64,000 bases of DNA, taken from NCBI RefSeq assembly GCF_036946495.1, contig NZ_JAQIIX010000002.1, positions 2,976,001 through 3,040,000 of the forward strand. Reading direction: 5' to 3'. Under the pieces are notes generated by a model that did not search any database, had not been told where the DNA came from, and saw only the letters and a list, made by a program, of their open reading frames with translations. The translations under genes were made by a program, and so were the position numbers. Origin of the DNA: Mycolicibacterium neoaurum (lineage in GTDB: Bacteria > Actinomycetota > Actinomycetes > Mycobacteriales > Mycobacteriaceae). Shown here piece by piece: positions 16,242-25,380 of the stretch (position 1 is its first letter; every line of letters begins with the position of its first letter).

Positions 16242-17504
16242 ATGCGCGCCCGGCGTGATCTGGACATCGTGCTCTACGGTGCGACGGGTTTCGTCGGTCG
16301 ACATGTCGCGCGTGCACTCGCCGCCGCCGGCGGCGGTGTGCGCATCGCCCTGGCGGGCAGGTCCGCCGACCGGATGACCGCACTGCGCGATTCGCTCGGT
16401 ACCGGGGCGCGGGACTGGCCGGTGCTTGTCTCGGATCTCGATGAACCCGGCCCGTTGGCGAACCTGGCAGGGCGGACCCGGGTGCTGGTCAGCACCGTCG
16501 GTCCCTATTCGACGGTCGGACTTCCCCTGGTGGCCGCCTGCGCGCACGCCGGCACCGATTATCTGGACCTGGCCGGCGAGATCCCGTTCGTGCGCGCCAG
16601 CATCCACCGCTATCACCGCATCGCGGCGTCGACGGGCGCACGCATCGTGCACTCCTGCGGATTCGATTCCATCCCTTCCGATCTCACCGTCTACGCCCTG
16701 CACCGCCGTGCCGTCGACGATGGTGCCGGGGCGCTGGGCAGGACCACGTTGGTGTTGCGCGCCTACTCGGGCGGGTGCTCGGGCGGCTCGCTGCGCACGA
16801 TGGTCGAGCTGATGCGGGCCGCGCACACAGATGCGTCCCTGCGCGCAATGCTCGACGATCCCTACAGCCTGTCGCCGGACCGGGCCGGCGAACCGGATCT
16901 CGGTGCGCAACCCGATGTCCCGGTGTTCAGTGGATCCGAGATCGCCCCCGAGCTGGCCGGGCTGTGGACCGGCGGCTACCTGATGGCGTTGTACAACACC
17001 AGGTGTGTGCGACGGACCAATGCGCTGCTCGGCTGGCCGTACGGCCGTGGATTGCGCTACACCGAGACGTTGAGTTACGGATCCTCGCCGATGGCGCCGT
17101 TCCTCGCGGCGATGAGCGGCCCGACCATCACCGCGGCCGCGCGCCTGGGCGGGGCCTATCTGGCCACGGTGCCCTCGATGGTGGTGGATCGTCTGCTGCC
17201 GGATGCGACCACCGGCCACGATCACGGTGACCGCGGCCGGTACGTGGTCGAGACCTACACCAGAACGACGGCCGGACACCGCTACGTGGCGACCATGGCG
17301 CAGCGTGGTGATCCCGGATACTCGGCCACGGCGACGCTGATCGCCGTGGCGGCGATGGCCATGGTCACCGACGCCGCGCGGCTGTCCGCGCTGCGCGGCG
17401 TCCTGACCCCGGTCGCGGCCATGGGCGACCTACTGCTGGAAAAGCTCCCCGGGCGGGGAGTCACGTTGACAGTGACACCGCTGGATCGCGATCAGGGCAG
17501 GTAG
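16242..17504 (+). CDS. trans-acting enoyl-reductase / saccharopine-dehydrogenase-like protein
   Basis: This 420-residue protein starts with a Rossmann NAD(P)-binding motif, GATGFVG (residues 13-19), followed by the family segments STVGPYSTVGLPLVAAC, YLDLAGE and HSCGFDSIPSDL. These mark the saccharopine dehydrogenase-like family that includes mycobacterial trans-acting enoyl reductases used for phthiocerol and phenolphthiocerol lipids. No polyketide synthase is nearby, so the role here is unknown. It begins 11 bp after the CGNR gene and overlaps the convergent FAD oxidoreductase by 13 bp at its 3' end. Confidence 0.85.
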   Translation: MRARRDLDIVLYGATGFVGRHVARALAAAGGGVRIALAGRSADRMTALRDSLGTGARDWPVLVSDLDEPGPLANLAGRTRVLVSTVGPYSTVGLPLVAACAHAGTDYLDLAGEIPFVRASIHRYHRIAASTGARIVHSCGFDSIPSDLTVYALHRRAVDDGAGALGRTTLVLRAYSGGCSGGSLRTMVELMRAAHTDASLRAMLDDPYSLSPDRAGEPDLGAQPDVPVFSGSEIAPELAGLWTGGYLMALYNTRCVRRTNALLGWPYGRGLRYTETLSYGSSPMAPFLAAMSGPTITAAARLGGAYLATVPSMVVDRLLPDATTGHDHGDRGRYVVETYTRTTAGHRYVATMAQRGDPGYSATATLIAVAAMAMVTDAARLSALRGVLTPVAAMGDLLLEKLPGRGVTLTVTPLDRDQGR

Positions 17505-19543
17505 AAACCGCGGATCCGATAGAACCTGCTCCGGCCGAGCAGTGCATTCGCCGCTTGAAGTCCCGACATGACGGCGGCCTCGATACAGCCGGCATTGATC
17601 CCGCAGTCGGTCCAGTCGCCGGCCAAAACCAGGTTGTCATAACCGCTTTCGTCCGGACGCAGCCGGTGCTTGTCCGAGCCGGGGACCGATTGCACGTACC
17701 GGTCCGAGGGGTCGATGTTGACGCTCACGTGCTGGGTTTCCAATGCGGCAGGTCCGTGCAGACCGCCTGTGCCGCAGAGCATCTTCCATGCGAAGCCATC
17801 TGCGGTGACGGCACCCGGCAGGTACAGCCCGACGTGGTGGTCCAGATACTCGGTCGCTGTCGTCAGCACCCGGTCCCGGGACCGGCGTCGGTACTCCCGG
17901 TCCTCGGTATCCGGTGGCCATGGGGCGTCGAGCACCCCGCAGAAGTAGGCCACCGTCTTCGGATCGTCCTCGGCAGGCCAGTTCTCGGCCCAGAGCGTCT
18001 GCGGCATCGACGCCCAGGTGTCGAACGGTGCGACATAGCCGCTGGTGGTCACGCCCGGCCGGAACCAACCAAGACTCGATTCGTCGGGGGAGAGCCAGAG
18101 CTGAAAGGCCTGGGTGGCCACCGTCTTCACGTGATGCGTCATATCCCGCCATTCGGGGCGGTCGGCGATGAGTTCGCCGCAGATGATCTCGACCATCCCC
18201 GCCGATGCGGCCAGCACCACGTGATCGAAGTCCGTACCGCACCGCAGCGTGCGCTGTTCGGCGTCGCGCCGCGCCGCGAAATGCGACTCCAGCTCGCGCA
18301 TCGGCTGGCCGGCGTCGACGATCTGCTCGCGCCGCGGCTCGGCGGGGAAAACCGGCAGCCCACCGACCCGAATCAGCGGATCGTAGGGCGTCGCCGGGTC
18401 GACGAGGTCGACCTGGCGTCCCATCGAGATGGCCTCCACCCGGGTGCCTGTGGCGTCCAGATGCAACGCATCCACCCGGTGGAAGAACTCGAATCGCACA
18501 CCACGGGCGCGCAACGCCTGATAGATCGGGGCGATCACCACATCACCCATACCGGCAGTCATCTTCCAGAAGAAGGCACCCTTGTACTGGAACAGTGCGA
18601 TGCCGGTCAGCAACACCGCCAGACCGGCGGCGAACGACGGTCGGGTGCAGTCGCCTTCCTCATATCCGAAGACCATGTCGTACAGACCCCGCACCAGGGC
18701 GAAGTCCAATACGTCGGGGTGGGCGCCGTGGCGGCGCAACCAATCTCGGTATTCCTCGTCGTTGATCGCTCGGAACCCCGCCGGGTCGGTCAGCAGATCA
18801 TCGGCGATCAACCCACGCGCGGTCGTGGTCAACAGCGATAACAACAGCCAGAACCGGCGGTGTTGCGGGCGGTGCTCGTAGTCGAGCGCGTCGCGGAGCG
18901 CCTGCAGCGGCTCGTCGAACGGCCTGCCGACCGGCGCACACCCGGGTCGCTGCACCAGTGCGCTCAGCGCATCGTGGACACTCTCGCCGAGCATCGTCGA
19001 TATGCGGATGACGCGCGCCGCGCTGTCCTCATCGGTGTCGGGGGCGTCATCGGCGTCGAGTGAGGTGGCGAAATCCGCCAGCAGTTGCAGCGCTCTGTGC
19101 AAGAACCCGACGACGGTCAGTTCCCGTCCGTCAGCGTCCGGTTCACCGGGTAGGTCGGCATTTCGGGAGAACCGGCCGGGCCACACCGACCAGCGGCCTG
19201 CCCAGTGATCGGCCATGCCCAGTTCGTCGGCTGGGATCAGCGCCTGATCCCAGGTTTGGATCGGGCACTCGGGATCATCCGTAGCACGGTCGATTTCGGC
19301 ATAGCATTCGCGCAGCAGGGCGAACGCGTTCTCATAGGACCCGAGCCAGATGTGGAGGCCGTGCTCCTCGATGCGGTCATGCACACCGCGGCTGGACGCA
19401 CCCTTACCGCCGAGCCGCCAACCGCGCTGATAGACGGTGATGGCATCGAAACGATCCTGCCAGCCCGGCGAACTCAATCGCCACGCCGCGCTGAGCCCCG
19501 CCATCCCGCCGCCGAGTATCGCGACCTTCCCCCGGCTCGGCAT
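17492..19543 (-). CDS. FAD-dependent amine-oxidase/desaturase-like oxidoreductase
   Basis: This 683-residue flavoprotein has the N-terminal dinucleotide motif GGGMAGLSAA (11-20) and the following YQRGWRLGGKGASSR segment, as in phytoene-desaturase and hydroxysqualene-dehydroxylase-like enzymes. A C-terminal flavin-contacting segment (NLVLAGDWTDCGINAGCIEAAVMSG) is clear. It is longer than simple desaturases. The start ATG overlaps the stop of the cyclase/AAA gene as ATGA, so the two are translationally coupled. With the polyprenyl synthase on the divergent arm, an isoprenoid or carotenoid-like substrate is a reasonable inference, not shown. Confidence 0.85.
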   Translation of the reverse strand: MPSRGKVAILGGGMAGLSAAWRLSSPGWQDRFDAITVYQRGWRLGGKGASSRGVHDRIEEHGLHIWLGSYENAFALLRECYAEIDRATDDPECPIQTWDQALIPADELGMADHWAGRWSVWPGRFSRNADLPGEPDADGRELTVVGFLHRALQLLADFATSLDADDAPDTDEDSAARVIRISTMLGESVHDALSALVQRPGCAPVGRPFDEPLQALRDALDYEHRPQHRRFWLLLSLLTTTARGLIADDLLTDPAGFRAINDEEYRDWLRRHGAHPDVLDFALVRGLYDMVFGYEEGDCTRPSFAAGLAVLLTGIALFQYKGAFFWKMTAGMGDVVIAPIYQALRARGVRFEFFHRVDALHLDATGTRVEAISMGRQVDLVDPATPYDPLIRVGGLPVFPAEPRREQIVDAGQPMRELESHFAARRDAEQRTLRCGTDFDHVVLAASAGMVEIICGELIADRPEWRDMTHHVKTVATQAFQLWLSPDESSLGWFRPGVTTSGYVAPFDTWASMPQTLWAENWPAEDDPKTVAYFCGVLDAPWPPDTEDREYRRRSRDRVLTTATEYLDHHVGLYLPGAVTADGFAWKMLCGTGGLHGPAALETQHVSVNIDPSDRYVQSVPGSDKHRLRPDESGYDNLVLAGDWTDCGINAGCIEAAVMSGLQAANALLGRSRFYRIRGFYLP

Positions 19544-22500
19544 CAGTGCAACAACGCGCGCGCCTCGGCCAGTGCCGGCCAGTCCTGGTCGGCGGGCAGC
19601 CTGGCGAGCACCTGCTCCAGATCGGCCCGGCAGCGGTCCCCATGGATCCGGAACCGATCGGCGGCCACCGCAAGCTCGAGCACCACCGCGCCCTGGGTAC
19701 GCGACAGCTCAAGGGCCTCGTCCAGGTCGGCGTCCCGCTCGACGGCCGAGTCCTGGGTGTGGGCGCGCAGCCGCAAGAGCTCGGCGTCGAAAAGATGCCA
19801 GGACGTCTCCGCAGACATCTGCAATGCCATGTCGAGCTGTCGGCGCGCGCCGTGGACGTCACCGGCGCCGAGCAGGGCGGCCGTCAGTCCGGCGTCGTAC
19901 CAGCACAAGAATGCCTTGAGCTCGAAATCCCGCCAGACCTGGACCAGGGTCGCCAGCGTGGCGGTGCTCTCGCTCAGCGCCGCCAGATCCGGTTGCGGCC
20001 CCGCAAGTGCGGCTTTCGCGCCGGCGTTGGCCGCCGCGGTGGCCGAGATCATCACCCACTCGTCAAGGCCGTTCTCGGTGGCGATCTCGGCGATGCGTCC
20101 GGCGAGGTCGATCGCCTGCGCGCATTGCCCGGCGTGGGTTCGCACCACGGCCTCCTGCACTCTGCCGTAGCACTCGGTGAACGGACCGTGCGGGAAGATC
20201 AATGCCTGACAACGTTTCTCCAGGTCGGCGAACGACTCGATCGCCGATTCGAGATCGCCCTGCAGATAGCGGGTCAGCCCCAGCAGCGCATACATCCCGC
20301 CGACCGGGTCGTTGGGTGCATACCAATCGCCGTCGATCTCCGGCGATTCCATCTCTGCGATCGCCGTCGCCGCCGACTCCAACCAACTCCGTGCATCGTT
20401 CAGCTCGCCGCGGAACAGCGCCAATGAACCGACCACCGCGTCCATGACCGCCTGGTACCACTGCGGCATATCGGCGATGTTGGTGCGCAGCGCGTCCACC
20501 AGCTGGGCGGACCTGCGCAGATCACCACGCGAGGCGAAGAAACTCCACAGGGCGCTGAAGGTCGCGAACATCTCCACGCCCGGGTGGTTGTCGATGATCT
20601 GCAGGCAACGTTCGAAATCGGCGGCCGCATCCACACTGGCGTGGCCCGCGGCGGCGAACCCGAGAAAGCCGCGCTCCAGCCGAATCGCCACCTCGCGAGC
20701 ATCGCGCGCCTGGGTATCGGGCGGCAGCTTGGCGGTACTTTCCAGTGCCCGGCTCAACAGGGACCTGGCCTCGTTCAGCGCGCCGCGTCGCCGCGCGTCG
20801 GCCGCAGCCTTCTCATAACTGTCGGCGGCCTCGTCGAACTGCTCACCCTGCTCGTAATGATGTGCCACCAAGGGCCATTCGGGTGTGCCATCGGCCGCCG
20901 AGCTGACCAGGGCGGCGCCGATCCGGGTGTGCAGCCGCTTACGGGCGCTCGGCGGCAGTAGCTCGGCGGCCACCTCTCTGAGCAACTCATGCCGAAATCG
21001 CCAGCCGCCGTTGCCGAATGGTTTCATGACGCGGGTGCGTGTCAGCTCGTCGAGGATGTCCTCGATCGACCGACGGTCGAGTTCGACGACGGCAGCGAGG
21101 AGTCCCTGGTCGACCTGGCTGCCGATCAGTGCGGCGGCCTCGATCACGTGCCATGCGCGCTCGTTGAGTCGTAACCGCGCCACCAGCGCTTCGTAGAGGG
21201 TGTCCGGTACGTTTCCGGTCTCCGCCGACTCGGCAGGCGCAGACCGCATCTTCGCCACGACTTCTTCGATGTAGAGCGGCATTCCGTCGCAGCGGTCCAC
21301 CACCGCTCGGCGGGCGACGTCATCGAGATCGGGATGTAGTGCGGTGACCAACAAGTCGGAGTGATGATCCTCGAACGGGGTGAGCTCGAAAGTGGTGCAG
21401 TGGGTCAGCTCCGGGACCTCACGACCGGTGATGACAACCATCAGCCGCTCCGGAGCCTCGCTCAACACTGCCTGCAGGATCTCCACGGTGTCCTCGTCGT
21501 ACCAGTGCACGTCCTCGAACACCATCATCGCCGGTCCGTCACCCGTCGCCGCGATCAGATATCTGCGGACGGCATCGGCGATCTGGTCGTAGAGGCGTCC
21601 CGCGGTCGCACTCGGAGGCTGATAGTCGACCCCTGGCGCGATACCCAGCACGGGCGCCAGTAGGGGTACGGCCTGCTCGGGATCGAGTCCGTGACGGATG
21701 ACCTCGGAGCGCAACTGGCGAAGGCCCTGGGCCGGATCGGAGTCGCGGGCAATACCGCTGGTCGCCTCCAACAGTCGCCGGATCGGGCGCAGACCGATAT
21801 CGGAGTGGAAGGACGACCCGTAGATGCCGAGCACCACCGCACCCGATTGGCGCGCCATCGCGATGGCGGCATCGGCCAGCCTGGTCTTGCCGATGCCACC
21901 CTCGCCCTTGAAGACCACGCCGGGCACGGTCAGGGTGCCCGCCTGCGCGGCATCCCAGCAACGTCGCAGGTGAGCCACTTCGTCGTCGCGTCCGACCAAC
22001 GGACCGGAGAGCAACGGTGCCTCGGTGCGTTCGGCCAGCACCCGGAAATGCTCAAGGGGCTTGTCGAAACCCTTCACCGATCGGGGCGGTAGCGGCTCCA
22101 GGGTGAAGTCCTCGCGCAGCACCCGGCGCACCGCCTCGGAGATGGCCACGGTTCCCGGATCCGCCAGGTCGCAGACCCGCGAAGCCAGGTTGGCGCCGAC
22201 CCCGATGACCTCGTCGCGCACCGGGTCGATGGTCACCACCCCGCGGTGGACACCCACCCTGACCTCGATACCGAACCCGAACTTGCGGCGCAATCGTCTG
22301 CTGAGGGCAGCCACCTCCGCGGCGATGTCCAGGCCGGCCGATACCGCTCGCTGCGCATCGTTCTCATGCGGTGTGGGATGTCCGAAGGTGATCAACAGTC
22401 CGTCGCCCTGGGCCGCCCCGATATGACCCTCATAGGTCGCGACGATCCGATGCACCTCGTCGCGATAGCGGCGGATCACGGTGCTGTACATCTCGGGCTC

Positions 22501-22737
22501 AAGCCGGGTCGACAGGCCCACGGAGTCCACCACGTCGACGAACAACAGTGTCAGCCGCTGCACGACGGAACCATTGTCCGAGACCGCCATCAGTTCCTCG
22601 GCCTCGAGGTTGTCGCGGTCGACCGCGAGGACCTGGCGGGCCAGCGATCTGGCGCTGCCGTGATCCTGGCGATTGATGGCCTCGACGGCGCTGTCGAGCA
22701 GTTCCTCGATCGTGGGTCCGACGGTGTATTCGTTCAC
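19543..22737 (-). CDS. class III adenylyl/guanylyl cyclase-AAA-TPR signalling protein
   Basis: This multidomain protein has 1064 residues. Residues 60-215 form a class III cyclase domain with metal-binding Asp68 and Asp112 and the transition-state pair Asn183/Arg187. The substrate-specifying Lys position is Ala108 and the partner position Glu176, so nucleotide choice or activity is uncertain. An AAA-type ATPase follows with P-loop GEGGIGKT (278-285). The remaining ~550 residues are TPR-like helical repeats. No C-terminal LuxR helix-turn-helix is present, unlike several M. tuberculosis relatives. The start GTG overlaps the upstream gene's stop, and the stop overlaps the FAD oxidoreductase start, so the protein is embedded in a tightly coupled operon. 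Confidence 0.9.
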   Translation of the reverse strand: MNEYTVGPTIEELLDSAVEAINRQDHGSARSLARQVLAVDRDNLEAEELMAVSDNGSVVQRLTLLFVDVVDSVGLSTRLEPEMYSTVIRRYRDEVHRIVATYEGHIGAAQGDGLLITFGHPTPHENDAQRAVSAGLDIAAEVAALSRRLRRKFGFGIEVRVGVHRGVVTIDPVRDEVIGVGANLASRVCDLADPGTVAISEAVRRVLREDFTLEPLPPRSVKGFDKPLEHFRVLAERTEAPLLSGPLVGRDDEVAHLRRCWDAAQAGTLTVPGVVFKGEGGIGKTRLADAAIAMARQSGAVVLGIYGSSFHSDIGLRPIRRLLEATSGIARDSDPAQGLRQLRSEVIRHGLDPEQAVPLLAPVLGIAPGVDYQPPSATAGRLYDQIADAVRRYLIAATGDGPAMMVFEDVHWYDEDTVEILQAVLSEAPERLMVVITGREVPELTHCTTFELTPFEDHHSDLLVTALHPDLDDVARRAVVDRCDGMPLYIEEVVAKMRSAPAESAETGNVPDTLYEALVARLRLNERAWHVIEAAALIGSQVDQGLLAAVVELDRRSIEDILDELTRTRVMKPFGNGGWRFRHELLREVAAELLPPSARKRLHTRIGAALVSSAADGTPEWPLVAHHYEQGEQFDEAADSYEKAAADARRRGALNEARSLLSRALESTAKLPPDTQARDAREVAIRLERGFLGFAAAGHASVDAAADFERCLQIIDNHPGVEMFATFSALWSFFASRGDLRRSAQLVDALRTNIADMPQWYQAVMDAVVGSLALFRGELNDARSWLESAATAIAEMESPEIDGDWYAPNDPVGGMYALLGLTRYLQGDLESAIESFADLEKRCQALIFPHGPFTECYGRVQEAVVRTHAGQCAQAIDLAGRIAEIATENGLDEWVMISATAAANAGAKAALAGPQPDLAALSESTATLATLVQVWRDFELKAFLCWYDAGLTAALLGAGDVHGARRQLDMALQMSAETSWHLFDAELLRLRAHTQDSAVERDADLDEALELSRTQGAVVLELAVAADRFRIHGDRCRADLEQVLARLPADQDWPALAEARALLH

Positions 22738-23252
22738 AGGCCTACTTCGATGGTGACCGGTGGTCGGTCGGCACCGCGCCCGCCGGGCTCACGATGCCGG
22801 AATCCGACCGTTCCGAGATAGTTGGCGCCGATGTAATCCGCATCCGTCAGTTTTATCCGGAACGTGGTCTCGCCTGCACGCAGGGTCGCAGGTACGAACT
22901 CGATGGCCCGGTCGGGGATGCACTCGTCCTCGCGCCCGACGCGCCGGAAGGGTCCGGCCACGGTGAGTACCCGCTCGTAGGGGGCTGCGGCGATGGTGAT
23001 CTCCTCCGACAAGGCATGGAACCGTTCGACCGGGCGGCGCCACCACGGACCGGCCAAACCCAGCGCGACACCATTGGCGGCCGTCCGGATCTGCAGGTCG
23101 ATCAGATCATGGATGATGGTGATCCACGGGTCGATTCCCCACACGCCGCGTTCGTCGGTGCGGGCGGCCTTCTCGACGATGGTGTTCAGCTGGCCCAGGT
23201 AATGGTGGGCGGCATTCGTCGCGTGGATGACCGGTGAGTCCTTGTCGGGCAT
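22734..23252 (-). CDS. unrecognised helical/beta protein of the cyclase operon
   Basis: No family was recognised for this 172-residue protein. The first ~100 residues look helical and amphipathic (NTIVEKAARTDERGVWGIDPW, LIDLQIRTAANGVALGLAG). The last ~65 look like beta strands of an Ig-like sandwich (FVPATLRAGETTFRIKLTD, NYLGTVGFR). It has no signal peptide or membrane helix. It starts at the base after the upstream gene ends and overlaps the cyclase start by four bases. Its layout resembles the 225-residue protein on the divergent arm, hinting that the two act together. Confidence 0.8.
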   Translation of the reverse strand: MPDKDSPVIHATNAAHHYLGQLNTIVEKAARTDERGVWGIDPWITIIHDLIDLQIRTAANGVALGLAGPWWRRPVERFHALSEEITIAAAPYERVLTVAGPFRRVGREDECIPDRAIEFVPATLRAGETTFRIKLTDADYIGANYLGTVGFRHREPGGRGADRPPVTIEVGL

Positions 23253-24620
23253 CTACCGGCTCCGGTGGCGGGATCGGTACATGGCATCCAGAAAGGTCAG
23301 CGGTGCGGCCGCCATTCGGCTGCCGACCCGGCTCCCGAACTCGGTGACATCGGCGGCGGTGATGCCCCGGTCCCACCACTTGCCTGCGAGTTCGGCGTAG
23401 TCACCGGTGACACCGATCATGGTGTCGGTCCAGATCTGCACCGCGGTGGGCACGGCGTGCCGTGGCCGCGTCGCCGGGGTGTCGTCGATGTCCGCGGCTG
23501 CCTCATCGTTGTCCGGGTAGTCGAACGGTTCGGCGGTCGGATAGGGCGGATCGGCCCTGCCGAGCAGGAAATCCGACGACGCGGTGCCATAGCCGCAGAT
23601 ACACACCAGGCGTTGTTGGGCGTACGGACTGATGCCCTCGATGTGCACCACCTTGCGGGTGCGAATCCGGACCCCACCACCGTCTGGATCTCCGATGGCG
23701 GTCATGTTGATGTAGCCGTGGTCCACCCGCACCCGACCGTCACCGGTGTCGAAGCGCGAGGTGTCCAGGTCGTAATCGAGGCGTGCTGTCGTGGGGCCGG
23801 CCGTCGGGTTGAACTTCAGCGGGGTGTTGAGTTCGAATCCCTCGACCAGCGAAACCGTCTCCAGGACCCGCCGCCAACCGTCGTGGGTGTATGTCGGACC
23901 GTTGTGCGACATCCTGAGGAAGAACTCCGGATAGTTCTCGTTCCAGTTGTACGGGTTGACGACGCGCTTGAGGTTGTTCAGTGAGACCGAGTCCGAACTG
24001 AACTCGGTGTCGACGACGACCGCGTCGAAGCCCCGGTAGTTGACGACCCCGCTTGCGCACAATGGCGTCGTCGCGGTCTGCTCGCCGATAGCGCCCGCCC
24101 GCAGTGCCGCGGCTCGCACATCGTCGAACGCGGAGCGCGTGACGAACGATTCCGGCACTGTGCGGGCGAACTGATCGTCGAAGAACGCCTGTGCCTTGTC
24201 GCGGCACTGCCCGGGGCTCGACGAACCCGGTCCGGCCGCCGCCAGTGCCTCGATGGTGAGGTCGCGATGCTCGTCGGCGCACAGTGCGGGCAGCGGGTTA
24301 TCCGGTTGCAGCTGGTTCAGCCGGGCGATCACGGCCAACGCCAACAGCAGCCGGGCCTTCTGCGGCTGGGGTAGCCGGATATCGTCGGCAGCCTGGGCGG
24401 CGAGCGCGACCAGAGCCTGCTCGGTGTCTGGTGGTCCACCGGGATCGGTGGGATGCAGGAAATGGTCGACCTCGGAATACCAGTCGGGGTGCGCCGAGTA
24501 GCCGGGCAGGAACTCGTCGACGGTCGCCCCGAAGTCGTTTCGATCGAAATCTCTTACCGCCGCCGAAATTCCGCCATACACCGCGAGCAGGTGTCGCACG
24601 CCTTGTCTGCTGGACGACAT
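23253..24620 (-). CDS. unrecognised 455-residue protein, first gene of the cyclase operon
   Basis: The family was not recognised. ATG at 24620 is preceded by an excellent ribosome site (AGGAGGGG), so the longer open frame to 24764 is not used. The N-terminal half is helical and acidic. The second half (from about 240) has alternating strands with conserved-looking aromatic and basic motifs (NPYNWNENYPEFFLRM, DHGYINMTAIG, RKVVHIEG), a pattern reminiscent of a START-like lipid-binding fold, though this is a guess. It lacks signal and transmembrane segments. It leads the four-gene minus-strand operon with the 172-residue protein, the cyclase and the FAD oxidoreductase. Confidence 0.82.
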   Translation of the reverse strand: MSSSRQGVRHLLAVYGGISAAVRDFDRNDFGATVDEFLPGYSAHPDWYSEVDHFLHPTDPGGPPDTEQALVALAAQAADDIRLPQPQKARLLLALAVIARLNQLQPDNPLPALCADEHRDLTIEALAAAGPGSSSPGQCRDKAQAFFDDQFARTVPESFVTRSAFDDVRAAALRAGAIGEQTATTPLCASGVVNYRGFDAVVVDTEFSSDSVSLNNLKRVVNPYNWNENYPEFFLRMSHNGPTYTHDGWRRVLETVSLVEGFELNTPLKFNPTAGPTTARLDYDLDTSRFDTGDGRVRVDHGYINMTAIGDPDGGGVRIRTRKVVHIEGISPYAQQRLVCICGYGTASSDFLLGRADPPYPTAEPFDYPDNDEAAADIDDTPATRPRHAVPTAVQIWTDTMIGVTGDYAELAGKWWDRGITAADVTEFGSRVGSRMAAAPLTFLDAMYRSRHRSR

Positions 24621-24702
24621 CACCCCTCCTGGCGGTGTTGGCGCAGTTAGCATACCGCTCAGGTGACCCGTCTGCGGGCGGGTTGACGGGAGGAGAGCGT
24701 GG

Positions 24703-25380
24703 GTGGAAAACGGTACTGGCAAGGGCCTTCCCTGGGCGTCGGTCTTCGATTCGGCTGCCAACATGCGGGCGCTGACCGCGATTCAGGCCGAGGGTCTGCG
24801 CGCTGCGAGCAAACTCGTCGACCGCTTCATCACGGCGGCCTCCGACAGCGTGAACACCTTTGGCGGGGCCGCCGGTTCGCGTTCGGCGCTCTCGGAGGAC
24901 CAACGCGCCGACCTTTGGGGAGCCACCGATATCGAACCCTTGCTGGCATCCTGGTGGAAATTGGTCGACCAGTTCGGCCGTGGGTTCGCCGCCGGGAATC
25001 GCGAGCCGCGGGGAACCGATGACGGTCAGCCCGTCCTCGACATCACCGCTCGATCGGCCACCGGTCGCATCGCCATGGATTCAGCCCGCGGTGATACCGC
25101 CACCGCCGAGATCTGGCTGGACAATCGCGGCGCCGACGACGCCGGCGAGATCCGGTTGCGCATCGGCACCCTGGAATCAGACGGGGGCACTGTTGTCTCC
25201 GCCGCCGACGTCGACCTGCGCCCCGCCACGGTGGCGATGCCGGCACGCGCGGGTCGCGGAGTGGTGCTGCAGATCCACGCCCGCGTGCCGGCCGGGGTGT
25301 ATCGCGGGATCCTCTTCACGCAGGGACATCCCGATCTGTGGTTGCCGATCGAGCTCGCCGTGTCGGATCAGCCGGCATGA
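24703..25380 (+). CDS. unrecognised phasin-like helical plus beta-sandwich protein
   Basis: No family is assigned to this 225-residue protein. Residues 1-105 look like amphipathic helices (AANMRALTAIQAEGLRAAS, LVDRFITAASDSVNTFGG), which recalls granule-coating phasins. Residues 115-220 look like an Ig-like beta sandwich (IWLDNRGADDAGEIRLRIG, VPAGVYRGILFTQG). GGGAGGAGAG precedes the GTG start. The stop overlaps the ATG of the polyprenyl synthase, so both are co-translated. It is divergent from the cyclase operon across 82 bp. A structural role on a lipid body or membrane is inference only. Confidence 0.8.
   Translation: MENGTGKGLPWASVFDSAANMRALTAIQAEGLRAASKLVDRFITAASDSVNTFGGAAGSRSALSEDQRADLWGATDIEPLLASWWKLVDQFGRGFAAGNREPRGTDDGQPVLDITARSATGRIAMDSARGDTATAEIWLDNRGADDAGEIRLRIGTLESDGGTVVSAADVDLRPATVAMPARAGRGVVLQIHARVPAGVYRGILFTQGHPDLWLPIELAVSDQPA

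Noticed and set aside
13906..16383. 825-codon open frame on the minus strand
   Set aside because: Only the last ~223 codons are a cutinase with a signal peptide; the rest is Arg/Gly/His-rich and antisense or frame-shifted to the EamA and CGNR genes, a typical high-GC shadow.
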